Counted from the stretch's first letter, positions 34,823-44,628 are shown. The stretch: DNA of 64,000 nt from AWTP1-13 sp039808585 (GCA_039808585.1 JBDHTJ010000003.1:1-64000); one strand, 5' to 3'. A program made the numbers and translations. Notes: generated by a model from the sequence alone, not told the origin.

Positions 34823-34858
34823 AGCTTGAGACTGATTTCAAGCTACATATCAAGCTTG
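34823..34858. promoter_or_regulatory. Candidate operator upstream of tctBAC
   Basis: Three related half sites: AGCTTGA (34823-34829), TCAAGCT (34838-34844) and the palindrome CAAGCTTG (34851-34858). They sit 55-90 bp upstream of tctB in the 329-bp gap to the divergent aminotransferase gene. Such spaced inverted repeats suit a LysR- or GntR-type regulator; none is coded nearby. Confidence 0.4.
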
Positions 34859-35096
34859 TGGCCGTCCACACCATGAAAATTGAAACTATGGTTGTGTTGC
34901 TCTGCGTCCGCTTTGCGGTCTGTCCAGTCCATCCGTTAAGCACGTTGGCGGGGCACAGAGAGTTTGGAGGGCGCGGACCAATTTGCGCTTGACTGCAGCC
35001 TGGAATTGGAAAGCCATGCGGGCCGACAAAAGCAAAGGCAGCGCGCTCCTCGTGGCGCGGTGATGCTGCACCTGCTCAAAAGGGAGAGATCAGACG

Positions 35097-36275
35097 ATGT
35101 CCAATGAACCCAGGCGCGCAGGCCGGCACTTCCTTCAGATCCCGGGCCCGACGCCGGTGCCGGACCGCATCCTGAAAGCCATCGGCATGCCGGTCATCGA
35201 CCACCGTGGCCCCGAGTTCAAGAAATTCGGGCTGAAAGTGCTGTCAGGCATACGAACTATCTTCAAGACGTCGAAGCCGGTGATCATCTATGCCTCATCG
35301 GGCACGGGCGCCTGGGAAGGCGCACTGGTCAACACGCTCTCGCCGGGCGACAAGGTGCTGATGTGCGAGACGGGCCACTTCGCTACGCTGTGGAAGAACA
35401 TGGCGCTCAAGCTGGGATTGGAACCGGAGTTCATCGCGTCCGACTGGCGCTCGGGGGCAGACCCCAAGGCCATCGAGGCGCGCCTTCTGGAGGACAGGCA
35501 GCACAGCATCAAGGCCGTCTGTGTCGTGCACAACGAGACCTCGACCGGTGCCGTTACGCAGATTCCGGAAATCCGGCGCGCCATCGACACTGCTGGGCAC
35601 CCTGCGCTGTTGATGGTCGACACCATCTCGTCGCTGGCCTCGATCGACTACCGCCACGAGGAGTGGGGTGTGGACGTAACGGTGGGCGGCTCACAGAAAG
35701 GCTTGATGCTTCCGCCGGGCCTGGGCTTCAACGCGGTGAGCGACAAGGCGGTGGCCGCCAGCAAGACTGCTCGGTGCGCCAAGGCGTTCTTTGCCTGGGA
35801 CGAGATGCTCGTGGCCAACAAGGACGGCTTCTTTCCATCGACGCCCGCGACGAGCCTTCTCTATGGCCTTTCCGAAGCGATCGACATGCTGCACGAGGAA
35901 GGCCTCGACCGCGTGTTCGCACGACACCTCCGCCACGCGGAAGGCGTGCGGCGCGCGGTGCGCGCCTGGGGTCTCGAGATCCTGTGCAAGGAGCCCCGGC
36001 ACTATTCGCCGGTGCTGACGGCCGTCGTCATGCCCGAGGGTCACAATGCGGACAACCTGCGCAAGGTGGCGCTCGACCGGTTCGATGTGTCGCTGGGCAC
36101 CGGCTTGAGCAAGGTGGCCGGCAAGATCTTCCGCATCGGCCATTTGGGAGACACGAACGATCTCACCATCGTCGCGACGTTGGCGGGGGTGGAAATGGCG
36201 CTTGCTATCGCCAAGGTGCCGCATCAGCCCGGAGGCGTTCGCGCCGCGATGGAGTACTTCGCGGAGACGGCGTGA
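35097..36275 (+). CDS. Class V aminotransferase, serine-glyoxylate aminotransferase type
   Basis: 392-residue PLP enzyme. HFLQIPGPTPVPDRI, the VVHNETSTGAVTQIPEIRRAI region, MVDTISSLASIDYR and PLP Lys201 in VGGSQKGLMLPPGLGF match serine-glyoxylate aminotransferase (SgaA) of methylotrophic alphaproteobacteria, which makes hydroxypyruvate and glycine. No other serine-cycle gene is seen here, so the enzyme may serve glyoxylate or serine turnover more broadly. It has a good ribosome site (AAGGGAGA) and stands alone. Confidence 0.9.
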   Translation: MSNEPRRAGRHFLQIPGPTPVPDRILKAIGMPVIDHRGPEFKKFGLKVLSGIRTIFKTSKPVIIYASSGTGAWEGALVNTLSPGDKVLMCETGHFATLWKNMALKLGLEPEFIASDWRSGADPKAIEARLLEDRQHSIKAVCVVHNETSTGAVTQIPEIRRAIDTAGHPALLMVDTISSLASIDYRHEEWGVDVTVGGSQKGLMLPPGLGFNAVSDKAVAASKTARCAKAFFAWDEMLVANKDGFFPSTPATSLLYGLSEAIDMLHEEGLDRVFARHLRHAEGVRRAVRAWGLEILCKEPRHYSPVLTAVVMPEGHNADNLRKVALDRFDVSLGTGLSKVAGKIFRIGHLGDTNDLTIVATLAGVEMALAIAKVPHQPGGVRAAMEYFAETA

Positions 36276-36372
36276 GGCCTGAGGTTTCATGTCGAGCGCA
36301 GGCTGGCGCGGATTGCCCTGGGTAGTAGTTGTACGCGGGGTTAGCAGCGCAAGCTGCGCAACCCAGGCTACG

Positions 36373-36398
36373 CAGGCGTCGTGGTGGCGCGACGCCTG
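36373..36398. terminator. Hairpin between convergent genes
   Basis: CAGGCGTCG (36373-36381) / CGACGCCTG (36390-36398), 9 bp perfect, 8-base loop, in the 139-bp gap between the aminotransferase and DUF262 genes. No T-tract on either side, so termination is possible but unproven. Confidence 0.4.
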
Positions 36399-36414
36399 AG
36401 GCGGAGGTGGACTG

Positions 36415-38184
36415 CTAGGCGCGGGCGCGGCGCGGTTGCTCAGGCCAGGGAGGCGTCTCGGGTTCGGCCTCGGCACGAGCCTTGGCAAGGCCAAAGTTCC
36501 AGAGCCGATCGAGGTGACGGAAGAATTCCGCCTCCCGCGCGAGCACGTTCTGAGGTTGCCATGCGCGCAGGCCGTGCAAATCCTGGTTGATGTGCGGGAC
36601 GGGGATGCCCGACTGGAAATAGATTGCCTGTTTGCGCTCCAGCTCCAAGTTACCGGCCTTGTCGTTTTGCGCTCTCGTCACGAGCAGCAGATTGCCGAGG
36701 GACTCGGTGCAGGCGCTGCGCTCCTGCGGGTCCTGAAACCACTGCCGCCATTGGCTGCCGACGTTGTGCTTGCGTGGGAGCACGTGCTCGACGGTGAGTG
36801 TCTCTGGATCAAGATTCTGGGGAGAGCCGGCAACGCAATCGTTGAGGCGCAGGAGCAAGAGCTTGGCGGCCACGGGTGCTCGGGCATGGAGGTCGCGCAG
36901 GTTGTAGCGGACGGTGCGTTCTTCCTGACCTGTCAGCGAGAGCGGTCCACCGGGCGCCAGGACGTTCTCGCCGTGGCGCAGGGCTGCCGTAACGGCAGCA
37001 AAACGGGTTGCACGCTTTCCTGCGCCGAGCCCCATGATCTTGAAGCCGTAGGCGAGCTTATCGAGCGCCTTGAAGTAGGCGATGGGGGAAAGGCCGGAGC
37101 CGGCGCCCGAGATCCAGAATTGCAGGGCGGGAGGAAGCCAATCGGTTGCGGGTAGCCAGTGCAGATAGCGCAGGATCTGCGCGATCTCGGTGCTCTCCGG
37201 CCACTTGCTTGCGCGCGCATGACGAATGTCGTCGAGCGCATCCGCGGCCGGCTTGAGGATATCGGCGACGAACCTCTGGGCCCCGCCGGCCTGATCCGCG
37301 ATTGCACGGATCGAGGAAATAATGGGACCATTCGGCCTGCCGTGCATGGCGCGCACGTAGCCGAACAGTGCTTCGAAATCGTGTCCGAGACGCGCTTCCA
37401 TATCGTCCCACAGGCGTGCCAAATCTGCAGTGGCGGCAGGCCCCGCACGGCCGAGGCAATCGGCTTTCAGGATGTCGTGGCGTGCGAGCGGCTTACCGCG
37501 CTCGTTGAGCACCATGAACATGCGGTGGGCGCGGTCGATGCCCGTGGTGGCAATGAGGACGACGTAGCAGTTGGCCAAAACGAAGCGTGCAAGTCGCGTT
37601 CGATGCGCGGCATCGAGGGTGGCAAGCCTTGTGTAGAGCATGTCCCGCACCGCGAGAATGCGCTCTTCGCCGGGATGAGCGTCGTCACCGTTCTGGACAA
37701 GGCGATTGCTGCTGCCGCGCACGCAGCGGTCGAAAAATGCCTCGTCGGAGCCGCGCAGCGAGAGCCAGAAAGGACCCTCAGGGCCTGCAGCGATGGCGGC
37801 TTCTACTGCGAGATCGACCGGCTCGCCGTTGTCGCGCGCAATGCTTCTGAGAACGCAGAAGAGCATCGCCAGCGTGGTGAGGCGCTGCAAGCCGTCCACG
37901 ACCTCGAAAGAGCGCAAGCCGCCCGAGAACGGCCACCCCGGAAGAGTGCCGGTTTCCGCCTTGCGATCGACCAGCAGGATGGCCCCGAGGAAGTAATCTT
38001 CCCGCGCAGCATCTGCGCCAGACGAATTGTCCGTTTCCGCACCGGCAATGAGATCGTCGAGAAGGCGGCCGGCCTCCGTGTCGGTCCAGGCGTAGGAGCG
38101 CTGATACGCGGGCGTCTCCACCAGGAAGGGCGGTGCGAGAAGCTGTCCGAGCGGGATTGAGTGGGCAGCGAAGTGAGCGTGCAT
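36415..38184 (-). CDS. DUF262/DUF1524 protein, GmrSD-like
   Basis: 589 residues from MHAHFAAHSIPLG. N-terminal DUF262 (ParB-like): PAYQRSYAW (25-33), FLGAILLVDR, VVDGLQRLTT (95-104), VLNERGKPLARHDILKADCL. C-terminal DUF1524 with the HNH-type TVEHVLPRKHN (His467) and LGNLLLVTRAQNDKAGN. GmrSD enzymes cut glucosylated phage DNA with NTP. It stands alone, without methylase or phage genes. DGLQ replaces the more usual DGQQ. Function as a defence nuclease is inferred from domains only. The longer frame to 38385 is rejected as it opens with cysteine/arginine-rich sequence across the divergent gap. Confidence 0.85.
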   Translation of the reverse strand: MHAHFAAHSIPLGQLLAPPFLVETPAYQRSYAWTDTEAGRLLDDLIAGAETDNSSGADAAREDYFLGAILLVDRKAETGTLPGWPFSGGLRSFEVVDGLQRLTTLAMLFCVLRSIARDNGEPVDLAVEAAIAAGPEGPFWLSLRGSDEAFFDRCVRGSSNRLVQNGDDAHPGEERILAVRDMLYTRLATLDAAHRTRLARFVLANCYVVLIATTGIDRAHRMFMVLNERGKPLARHDILKADCLGRAGPAATADLARLWDDMEARLGHDFEALFGYVRAMHGRPNGPIISSIRAIADQAGGAQRFVADILKPAADALDDIRHARASKWPESTEIAQILRYLHWLPATDWLPPALQFWISGAGSGLSPIAYFKALDKLAYGFKIMGLGAGKRATRFAAVTAALRHGENVLAPGGPLSLTGQEERTVRYNLRDLHARAPVAAKLLLLRLNDCVAGSPQNLDPETLTVEHVLPRKHNVGSQWRQWFQDPQERSACTESLGNLLLVTRAQNDKAGNLELERKQAIYFQSGIPVPHINQDLHGLRAWQPQNVLAREAEFFRHLDRLWNFGLAKARAEAEPETPPWPEQPRRARA

Positions 38185-38405
38185 TTCCAAACTCTGGCGT
38201 GCATCGGTGCACCCGCGCGACGAAGTGCGGGACGACCTGTGAACATCAACAGAAGCGCATGCGCAACTGATCATCTTGCTTGCAACACAACGCGAGTTGT
38301 GCTTCGCGCCGTCGACGCATTTCTCCCGCGTCAGGCTGCGCGTGGCACCGCCCGAACGCGATGCTAGAACGTTGTCGACGTCCACGATCTGGAGCTTCGC
38401 TACGC

Positions 38406-39500
38406 ATGCTCTCCACGCTGTTCGATGTTACGCGCCCGCTTCTGTTTGCACTCGATCCGGAGCAGGCCCATGAGCTGACGCTGCGTTCGCTCGAGGCGGG
38501 GATCTATCCGCGACCGACGGTGTCTGACGATCCGCGCCTCGCCGTCTCGGCATGGGGGCTTCGGTTCTCCAATCCGTTCGGCATTGCTGCGGGCTTCGAC
38601 AAGGATGCGCGCGTGCCCGACGCAGTTCTCGGCATGGGTTTCGGCTATGCGGAAATCGGGTCGGTCACGCCGCGCCCTCAATCGGGCAACCCCAAGCCGC
38701 GCGTGTTCCGCCTGGTCGACGACCAGGCGATGATCAACCGGCTAGGGTTCAACAACGAAGGACATGCGGCGGCACTTGCCCGACTTCGGGCACGTGCAGG
38801 CGGCGGCATCGTCGGCGTGAACGTCGGGGCAAACAAGGATACGCCTGATCGTGCGGCCGACTACATCTCTGGCATCCGGACGTTCGCGGAAGTCGCGACG
38901 TATTTCACCGTCAACGTGTCGTCGCCCAACACGCCAGGCCTGCGCGATCTGCAAGCACCTGCCGCACTGGACGACCTTCTGGCGCGCGTATTTGCCGAGC
39001 GGGACAGGATCGCAGCGGAAAAAGGGGTTCGTCGACCGATCGTGGTGAAGCTTGCGCCCGATATCGCCGAGGAAGATCTTGCGCCCGTGGCCTCGGTGCT
39101 CGTCTCTCACAAGGTTGACGGCATCGCCATGAGCAACACGACGTTGTCGCGGGCAGGGATTTCCCAATCGCGCCAGGGCAGCGAGGCTGGCGGGCTCTCC
39201 GGCCGACCACTCTTTCATCGCTCGACCGTGTTCCTGGCGCGGTTGCACAAGCTGACGGAAGGGCGCGTTCCGCTGATCGGCATTGGCGGCATCACCAGTC
39301 CGGAGACGGCGATCGCAAAGATAGAAGCAGGGGCCACGCTGCTTCAGCTCTACACAGGCCTCGTGTACGGCGGGCCCGGTCTGTTGCCGCGGATGAAAAG
39401 TACGATGGTGCAATATGCGGAAGCGAACGGGCTTGCGCACATCACTGACGCGACGGGCAAGCGCGCGGAGGAGTGGGCCGGCAAATCGCTGGAGGGCTGA
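38406..39500 (+). CDS. pyrD: Dihydroorotate dehydrogenase (quinone), class 2
   Basis: Membrane-associated FMN enzyme of pyrimidine synthesis passing electrons to ubiquinone. 364 residues. The N-terminal amphipathic helix (LFDVTRPLLFALDPEQAHEL) is the quinone-side extension of class 2. NPFGIAAGFDKDA, GSVTPRPQSGNPKPR and VNVSSPNTPGLR with the catalytic base Ser173 are present; GIGGI and YTGLVYGGPGL bind FMN phosphate. Start MLSTLFDVTR preferred over 38280. Confidence 0.96.
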   Translation: MLSTLFDVTRPLLFALDPEQAHELTLRSLEAGIYPRPTVSDDPRLAVSAWGLRFSNPFGIAAGFDKDARVPDAVLGMGFGYAEIGSVTPRPQSGNPKPRVFRLVDDQAMINRLGFNNEGHAAALARLRARAGGGIVGVNVGANKDTPDRAADYISGIRTFAEVATYFTVNVSSPNTPGLRDLQAPAALDDLLARVFAERDRIAAEKGVRRPIVVKLAPDIAEEDLAPVASVLVSHKVDGIAMSNTTLSRAGISQSRQGSEAGGLSGRPLFHRSTVFLARLHKLTEGRVPLIGIGGITSPETAIAKIEAGATLLQLYTGLVYGGPGLLPRMKSTMVQYAEANGLAHITDATGKRAEEWAGKSLEG

Positions 39501-39503
39501 GCC

Positions 39504-41123
39504 TCAGGGCGCAGGAAGCGCAGACAGCGAGAAATCGCGCCCGGGGATGGAAGCGATCAGCGCCTGCGTGTAACTGTGTTGCGGATTGCCGAAGACCTCG
39601 CCCACGGCACCGTGCTCGACGACGGCGCCATCCTTCATCACGGCGACGAGATCGCACACTTGTGCCGCCACGCGCAGGTCGTGGGTGATGAAGACGAGCG
39701 ACAGGCCGAGGCGCTCGCGCAAATCCGCCAGCAGCTTCAGAACTTGCGCCTGAACAGAAACGTCGAGCGCCGAAACGGGCTCGTCCGCGACCAGCACATC
39801 GGGCTCCAATGCCAGGGCCCGGGCCAAGCCGATGCGTTGTCTTTGTCCGCCCGAGAATTCATGCGGGTAGCGCTCCGTGGCGGCGGGGTCGAGGCCCACC
39901 ATCTCGAACAGCGCCTTGGCTCTGCGCATGGCTTCCTGTCGCGATGTGCCTTGCACCACGAGGCCCTGAGCCACGAGGTCTCCCGCCTTGCGGCGCGGAT
40001 TGAGCGAGGCGAACGGGTCCTGGAAGACCATTTGGATATGCCGACGTTCGACCCGCATCTCTTCGGGAGAAAGCGGCAGCAGGTCGCGTCCCTTCAGCCG
40101 GATCGCTCCTTCATCCGGCTCGACCAGCCGGACGATGCAGCGCGCGAGCGTGGACTTGCCGGAACCGGATTCGCCCACGATGCCCAGCGTCGCGCCTTTG
40201 GGCAGAGCGAGTGAGACACGTTGCACGGCCCTGGTGACGCGGCGACTGCGGCCCAGGATGCCGCCGTCCGCGTAGGTCTTCGAAACGTTGTCGATTTCAA
40301 GGATGGGTTCGGCGGAGATGGGGCGGGCCGGCGGTGCTTTCAGTGGTGGCACCGCGGCGATCAATTGCCTCGTATAGGCGTGCTGTGGCGATTTCAGGAT
40401 TTCGTCCGACGTGCCTTGCTCCACCACGCGGCCGTGCTGCATCACCGCCACGCGGTCTGCAATCTCGGCAACCACGCCGAAGTCATGCGTGATGAAGAGG
40501 ACGGCGGTTCCCTTGCGCTTCTGCAGGTCGCGGATGAGGGCTAGGATCTGGGCTTGGGTCGTCACGTCGAGGGCGGTGGTGGGCTCGTCGGCGATCAGGA
40601 CCGCGGGGTCGAGTGCCAGGGCCATGGCGATCATTGCGCGCTGGCGCTGTCCGCCCGACAACTCATGCGGATAGGCGGCCAGTGCCCGCCGTGGATCGGG
40701 AATGCGCACTTCCTCCAGCAGGCCCAGCACACGGCCCTCGATCTCTTCCGATCTGAGGCTGGTGTGGATGCGAAACATCTCGCCGATTTGCGCGCCGATG
40801 GTGAGAAGCGGGTTGAGCGACGTCATCGGCTCCTGGAAGATCATCGCGATCTGGGCCCCGCGCACCTTGCGCATCTCGGCTTCGCCGAGGCGGCACAGGT
40901 CGCGGCCGTCCAGCAGGATCTCGCCCGCATCGATCTTCACGTTGCCCGGAAGCAAGTGCATGATAGCGCTTGCCGTCATGGATTTGCCGGAGCCGGATTC
41001 GCCGACGACGCACAGGATCTCGTTGCGCTTCAGGGCCAGCGTCACGTCTTTCAACGCATGCGGGCGGTCAGCATTGGGCGGAAGCCGCACGCTCAGGGCG
41101 TTGAGGGCGAGAAGCGCGGTCAT
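39504..41123 (-). CDS. Peptide-type ABC transporter, fused double ATPase
   Basis: 539 residues containing two complete ATPases (DppD and DppF merged, as in YejF). First half: GESGSGKSM, LSGGQRQRAMIAMAL, LIADEPTTALD; second half: GESGSGKST, FSGGQRQRIGLARAL, LVADEPVSALD; each followed by an oligopeptide-type extension (HAYTRQLI, HSYTQALI). Its ATG overlaps the permease stop by ATGA. Last gene of a four-gene transporter operon. Confidence 0.95.
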   Translation of the reverse strand: MTALLALNALSVRLPPNADRPHALKDVTLALKRNEILCVVGESGSGKSMTASAIMHLLPGNVKIDAGEILLDGRDLCRLGEAEMRKVRGAQIAMIFQEPMTSLNPLLTIGAQIGEMFRIHTSLRSEEIEGRVLGLLEEVRIPDPRRALAAYPHELSGGQRQRAMIAMALALDPAVLIADEPTTALDVTTQAQILALIRDLQKRKGTAVLFITHDFGVVAEIADRVAVMQHGRVVEQGTSDEILKSPQHAYTRQLIAAVPPLKAPPARPISAEPILEIDNVSKTYADGGILGRSRRVTRAVQRVSLALPKGATLGIVGESGSGKSTLARCIVRLVEPDEGAIRLKGRDLLPLSPEEMRVERRHIQMVFQDPFASLNPRRKAGDLVAQGLVVQGTSRQEAMRRAKALFEMVGLDPAATERYPHEFSGGQRQRIGLARALALEPDVLVADEPVSALDVSVQAQVLKLLADLRERLGLSLVFITHDLRVAAQVCDLVAVMKDGAVVEHGAVGEVFGNPQHSYTQALIASIPGRDFSLSALPAP

Positions 41124-41950
41124 CGGCCCTTCAGCCTCGGGTTGAGTGCGTCGTTCAGGCCCTGTCCAACCAGCGATACGGCCAGCACCGTGACCAGGAT
41201 TGCGATGCCGGGGATCGCGGATACGTACCATTGCACGCGCAGCACATCGCGGCCGAGGCCGATGAGGTTGCCCCAGGAGGCGATGTTGGGGTCGGACAGC
41301 TTCAGGAAGGCAAGCGCGCTCTCGAGCAGGATCGCAACCGCCATGACGATGCTGGCATAGACGATCACGGGCGGCAGGGCATTCGGCAGGATCTCGCCGA
41401 AGATGAGCCGCGCATCCTTGAGGCCGAGGGTGCGCCCCGCCTGCACGAACTCGCGTTCGCGCAATGACAGGAACTCGGCCCGCGTCAGGCGTGCTGGTGC
41501 AGGCCAGGAGACGATGCCGATGGCTATCGTCACGGTGGTTATGGTGGACCCGAAGACGGCGACGAGCACCAGCAGGAGCAGGAAGTTCGGCAGCGTCTGG
41601 AAGGCTTCCGTAATGCGCATGAGGATGTTGTCGGTCCAGCCGCCGTAGTAGCCGGCGATGGACCCGATCAGGATGCCGATGTTGATGGCGATCACGGTTG
41701 CGACGAGGCCGATCAGCAGCGAGTAGCGGGCGCCGTGGAATATCTGCGCGGCGATATCACGGCCGGAATTGTCGGTGCCGAGGGGGAAGCGCGGGTTCTG
41801 GAAGGGCCAGATCAACGGGCGGCCGGCAAGGCTCAGAGGATCTTTCGGGAAAAGCCAGCCGGCGCTCGCGGCCATGACCAGGATGGTGGTGAAGAGCACG
41901 AGGCCGATCAGGGCGGCTGGGCTGCGGAAGAAGGTGCGGAGTGGAGACAT
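41120..41950 (-). CDS. Peptide-type ABC transporter permease (DppC/YejE-like)
   Basis: 276 residues with about six helices. The EAA-like loop for ATPase contact is in LTRAEFLSLREREFVQAGRTLG followed by GEILPNALPPVIVYA. FPLGTDNSGRDIAAQIFHGARYSLLIG is the DppC hallmark. Starts 3 bp after the other permease gene and overlaps the ATPase gene by 4 bp. Confidence 0.94.
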   Translation of the reverse strand: MSPLRTFFRSPAALIGLVLFTTILVMAASAGWLFPKDPLSLAGRPLIWPFQNPRFPLGTDNSGRDIAAQIFHGARYSLLIGLVATVIAINIGILIGSIAGYYGGWTDNILMRITEAFQTLPNFLLLLVLVAVFGSTITTVTIAIGIVSWPAPARLTRAEFLSLREREFVQAGRTLGLKDARLIFGEILPNALPPVIVYASIVMAVAILLESALAFLKLSDPNIASWGNLIGLGRDVLRVQWYVSAIPGIAILVTVLAVSLVGQGLNDALNPRLKGR

Positions 41951-41953
41951 TCT

Positions 41954-42931
41954 TCACGCCCCCGCCTTGATGCGCGGATCGAGCCTCGCGTAGGCAAGAT
42001 CAACGACGAAATTGACGAAGATGACGAGCATCGCTGATACGAAGACGATGCCGAGCAAGGTGTTGAGATCGCGCTGGATCACGGATTCATAGGCGAGCCG
42101 CCCGAGGCCGGGCAGCGAGAAAACGCTTTCCACCACCACCGATCCGCCGAGCATGGTGCCAGCCTGCAACCCGATCAGGGTGACCATGGGCAATAGGGCG
42201 TTGCGCAGCACGTGGCGGGATATGACGGTCGTTTCGTCGAGGCCCTTGGCCCGCGCCGTGCGCACGAAGTCGAGCGTGAGCACCTCGAGCATGGAGGCGC
42301 GCATGATGCGCAGGTAGATGGCCAGGAAGATCAACCCCAGCGTCAGCGTCGGCAGCAGCAGGTGTCGCGCGATATCGAGTACGCGCCAGATGCCGCTCAT
42401 GTTGAGCGTGATATCCTCGAAACCGCCGGCGGGCAGCCACTGCAGATAGATGGAAAACACCACGATGGCCATGAGGCCGAACCAGAACGAGGGCATGGCG
42501 TAGAAGATGAGGCCAACAGTGGAGATCAAGGTGTCGGGCCACTTGTTGACGCGGCGCGCAGCCACCACGCCGAGCACGATGCCGAAAAAGAACGCGAAGG
42601 ACAGGGCCGCCGCCATCAGCAGCAGCGTCGCCGGCAGGCGCTCGGCAATGACGGTTGCCACGGGCTTGCCGTAGATGGCCGAGAAGCCGAGATCGAGCCG
42701 GGCGAGGCGCCACAGGTAATTGCCAAGCTGAGCCGCCAGCGACAGGTCGAGGCCGTAGAAGCGGCGCAGTTCGCGCGCCGTTTCTGCGTCACCGCCGCCC
42801 ATCTGGGCCAGCATGGCATCGACCGTGTCGCCCGGCGCAAACTGCAACAGGAAGAAGAGGCCGACGAGGATCAGCAGCAGTGTGGGTATGGAGGCCGCAA
42901 GACGGCGCCCCGCAAGGCTGATGATCCGCAT
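41954..42931 (-). CDS. Peptide-type ABC transporter permease (DppB-like)
   Basis: 325 residues with six helices; MRIISLAGRRLAASIPTLLLIL start, the large periplasmic loop (about 35-95), ATLLLMAAALSFAFFFGIVLGVVAA, and the EAA loop in VRTARAKGLDETTVISRHVLRNALLPMVTL. Between the binding protein gene (39 bp) and the DppC-like gene. Confidence 0.94.
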   Translation of the reverse strand: MRIISLAGRRLAASIPTLLLILVGLFFLLQFAPGDTVDAMLAQMGGGDAETARELRRFYGLDLSLAAQLGNYLWRLARLDLGFSAIYGKPVATVIAERLPATLLLMAAALSFAFFFGIVLGVVAARRVNKWPDTLISTVGLIFYAMPSFWFGLMAIVVFSIYLQWLPAGGFEDITLNMSGIWRVLDIARHLLLPTLTLGLIFLAIYLRIMRASMLEVLTLDFVRTARAKGLDETTVISRHVLRNALLPMVTLIGLQAGTMLGGSVVVESVFSLPGLGRLAYESVIQRDLNTLLGIVFVSAMLVIFVNFVVDLAYARLDPRIKAGA

Positions 42932-42970
42932 CGTTTAACCCTGATCGTTCGCAGTGTCGGGCTGGGCCCG

Positions 42971-44572
42971 TTACTCGGCCAACCACAAATCATGCCAAGT
43001 CGATGAGCCCCAGCGCGGCGTGTTGGAATGGTTACGCGCCTTGGCGTTGATCACGGTGACGAAAATCTGCTCGATCGGTGTCCAGATGGGCAGCTCCGTG
43101 TTCACCTTGCGCACGAACTCGCCGTAGAGCGCTTTGCGCTTGACCGGGTCCACTTCGGTGGCAGCGTCGTCGATGACCTTGTCGACCGCGTCGTCTTTCC
43201 AGCCCCACTGGTTGGTCCACGGCGCACCCGCCGGCTGCCCGGAGCGATACCAAACGGTGGTGGAGACGGCCGGGTCGTTGCGATACTGATGCCAGCCGGA
43301 AGCGAGGTCGAAGTTGTGTTCGGCGTAAACCTGCTTGAGGAAGCCCGCACCGTCGTTACGCACGATTTCAACCTTGATGCCGACTTCAGCCAGGCTCTGC
43401 TGGATGAAGGTGACGAACAGGGCGATGTCCTCGCCCCAGGGGGCCGGCAGCAGGCGCAGTGACATGCGCGAACCATCGGCGCCGGCCTTGTAGCCCGCCT
43501 CGTCCAGGAGCTTCTGTGCGAGCGCCTTGTCGTAGGGGTACTGCGGGCCGTTGTCGGCGGGATAAAAATCGGTCGAGACGGACGGAATGGGGCCAGTACC
43601 GGGCTTGGCGAACTCGCCCAGGAAGTTCTCGATGAAGAAGGGGATGTTCAAGGCATGCGCGATGGCGCGCCGAACGCGGATGTCGGCCAGCTCCTTGCGA
43701 CGGTGATTGAACTCGAGCGTGTTGGTGCGCGCGTTGCCTTCGTTGCCCTTGGTTGTGACGACGAAACGCTTGTCCTTGGCGAGACGCGCCATGTCCGAGA
43801 TGGATAGGCTGGAGAAGGGGCAGTACATGATCTGCCCGGCCTCGAGCTGGGCTGCAGCAGCGGCGCGGTCATTCACGACACGCCAGACAATGCGGTCGAG
43901 ATAGGGAAGCTCGGAGCGCCAGTAGTTCGGATTGCGCTCGGCGATGATGAACTGGCCGCGCTCGTACTGAACGAACTTGAAGGGGCCAGTGCCGACGGGT
44001 GCAAGGTTTGCCGCGTTCTGGCGCACATCGCCGGTTTCGTAGATGTGCTTGGCGGAAATGTAGCCAAGATCGGGCAGCGCACGAAGCAACAGATTGAGCG
44101 GCATCGGCCGCTCGTAGCGGAAGATGGCCGTATGTGCGTCCGGCGTATCGACGGCCGTCAGGAACAGCTGAAGCGTAGAGCCGTAGTTGAGATACTTCTT
44201 CCACATCTCCATGGCAGTGAAGGCCACGTCGGCCGAGGTGAACGGCTTGCCGTCGTGCCAGGTGACGCCCTTGCGCAGCTTGAAGGTGATGGTCTTGCCA
44301 TCGGGCGTCGATTCCCAGCTTTCAGCGAGTACGCCAACGGGCTTGCCGGACGCGTCGAGATCGACCAGGGCCTCCTGGATCTTGCCGCCGATGATGTAGA
44401 CGCCAGTCGAGGCCTGCAGGCTCGGGTTGAGTTGTCGCTGCTCGGCGCCGTAATGGACGGTGAATACGCCGCCGCGTCGAGGTGTGGCCTGCGCAAACGA
44501 CAACTCGGGGAACATCACGCTCGATGCGATGGCGGCGCTGGTCTTGAGAATTGCGCGGCGTGTAGCGTCCAT
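42971..44572 (-). CDS. ABC transporter substrate-binding protein, family 5 (peptide/opine/nickel class)
   Basis: 533-residue periplasmic receptor. The N-terminus RRAILKTSAAIASSVMF has a twin-arginine-like motif, suggesting Tat export. SBP_bac_5 features: GVFTVHYGAEQRQLNPSLQ, LAESWESTPDGKTITFKLRKGVTWHDGKPFTSADV, and VRRAIAHALN. This class binds di- and oligopeptides, opines, glutathione or sugars; the ligand is unclear. First transporter gene of the operon, 56 bp after the VOC gene. Confidence 0.93.
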   Translation of the reverse strand: MDATRRAILKTSAAIASSVMFPELSFAQATPRRGGVFTVHYGAEQRQLNPSLQASTGVYIIGGKIQEALVDLDASGKPVGVLAESWESTPDGKTITFKLRKGVTWHDGKPFTSADVAFTAMEMWKKYLNYGSTLQLFLTAVDTPDAHTAIFRYERPMPLNLLLRALPDLGYISAKHIYETGDVRQNAANLAPVGTGPFKFVQYERGQFIIAERNPNYWRSELPYLDRIVWRVVNDRAAAAAQLEAGQIMYCPFSSLSISDMARLAKDKRFVVTTKGNEGNARTNTLEFNHRRKELADIRVRRAIAHALNIPFFIENFLGEFAKPGTGPIPSVSTDFYPADNGPQYPYDKALAQKLLDEAGYKAGADGSRMSLRLLPAPWGEDIALFVTFIQQSLAEVGIKVEIVRNDGAGFLKQVYAEHNFDLASGWHQYRNDPAVSTTVWYRSGQPAGAPWTNQWGWKDDAVDKVIDDAATEVDPVKRKALYGEFVRKVNTELPIWTPIEQIFVTVINAKARNHSNTPRWGSSTWHDLWLAE

Positions 44573-44628
44573 TTCAGAGCTCTTTCGTTGAGTTCAGGGT
44601 TGGAGGTGAAGAGGCCGACGAGGGCCGA

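Noticed and set aside
37637..37655. TAGAGCATGTCC inside the DUF262 gene
   Set aside because: Coding-sequence coincidence; no hairpin or repeat body follows.
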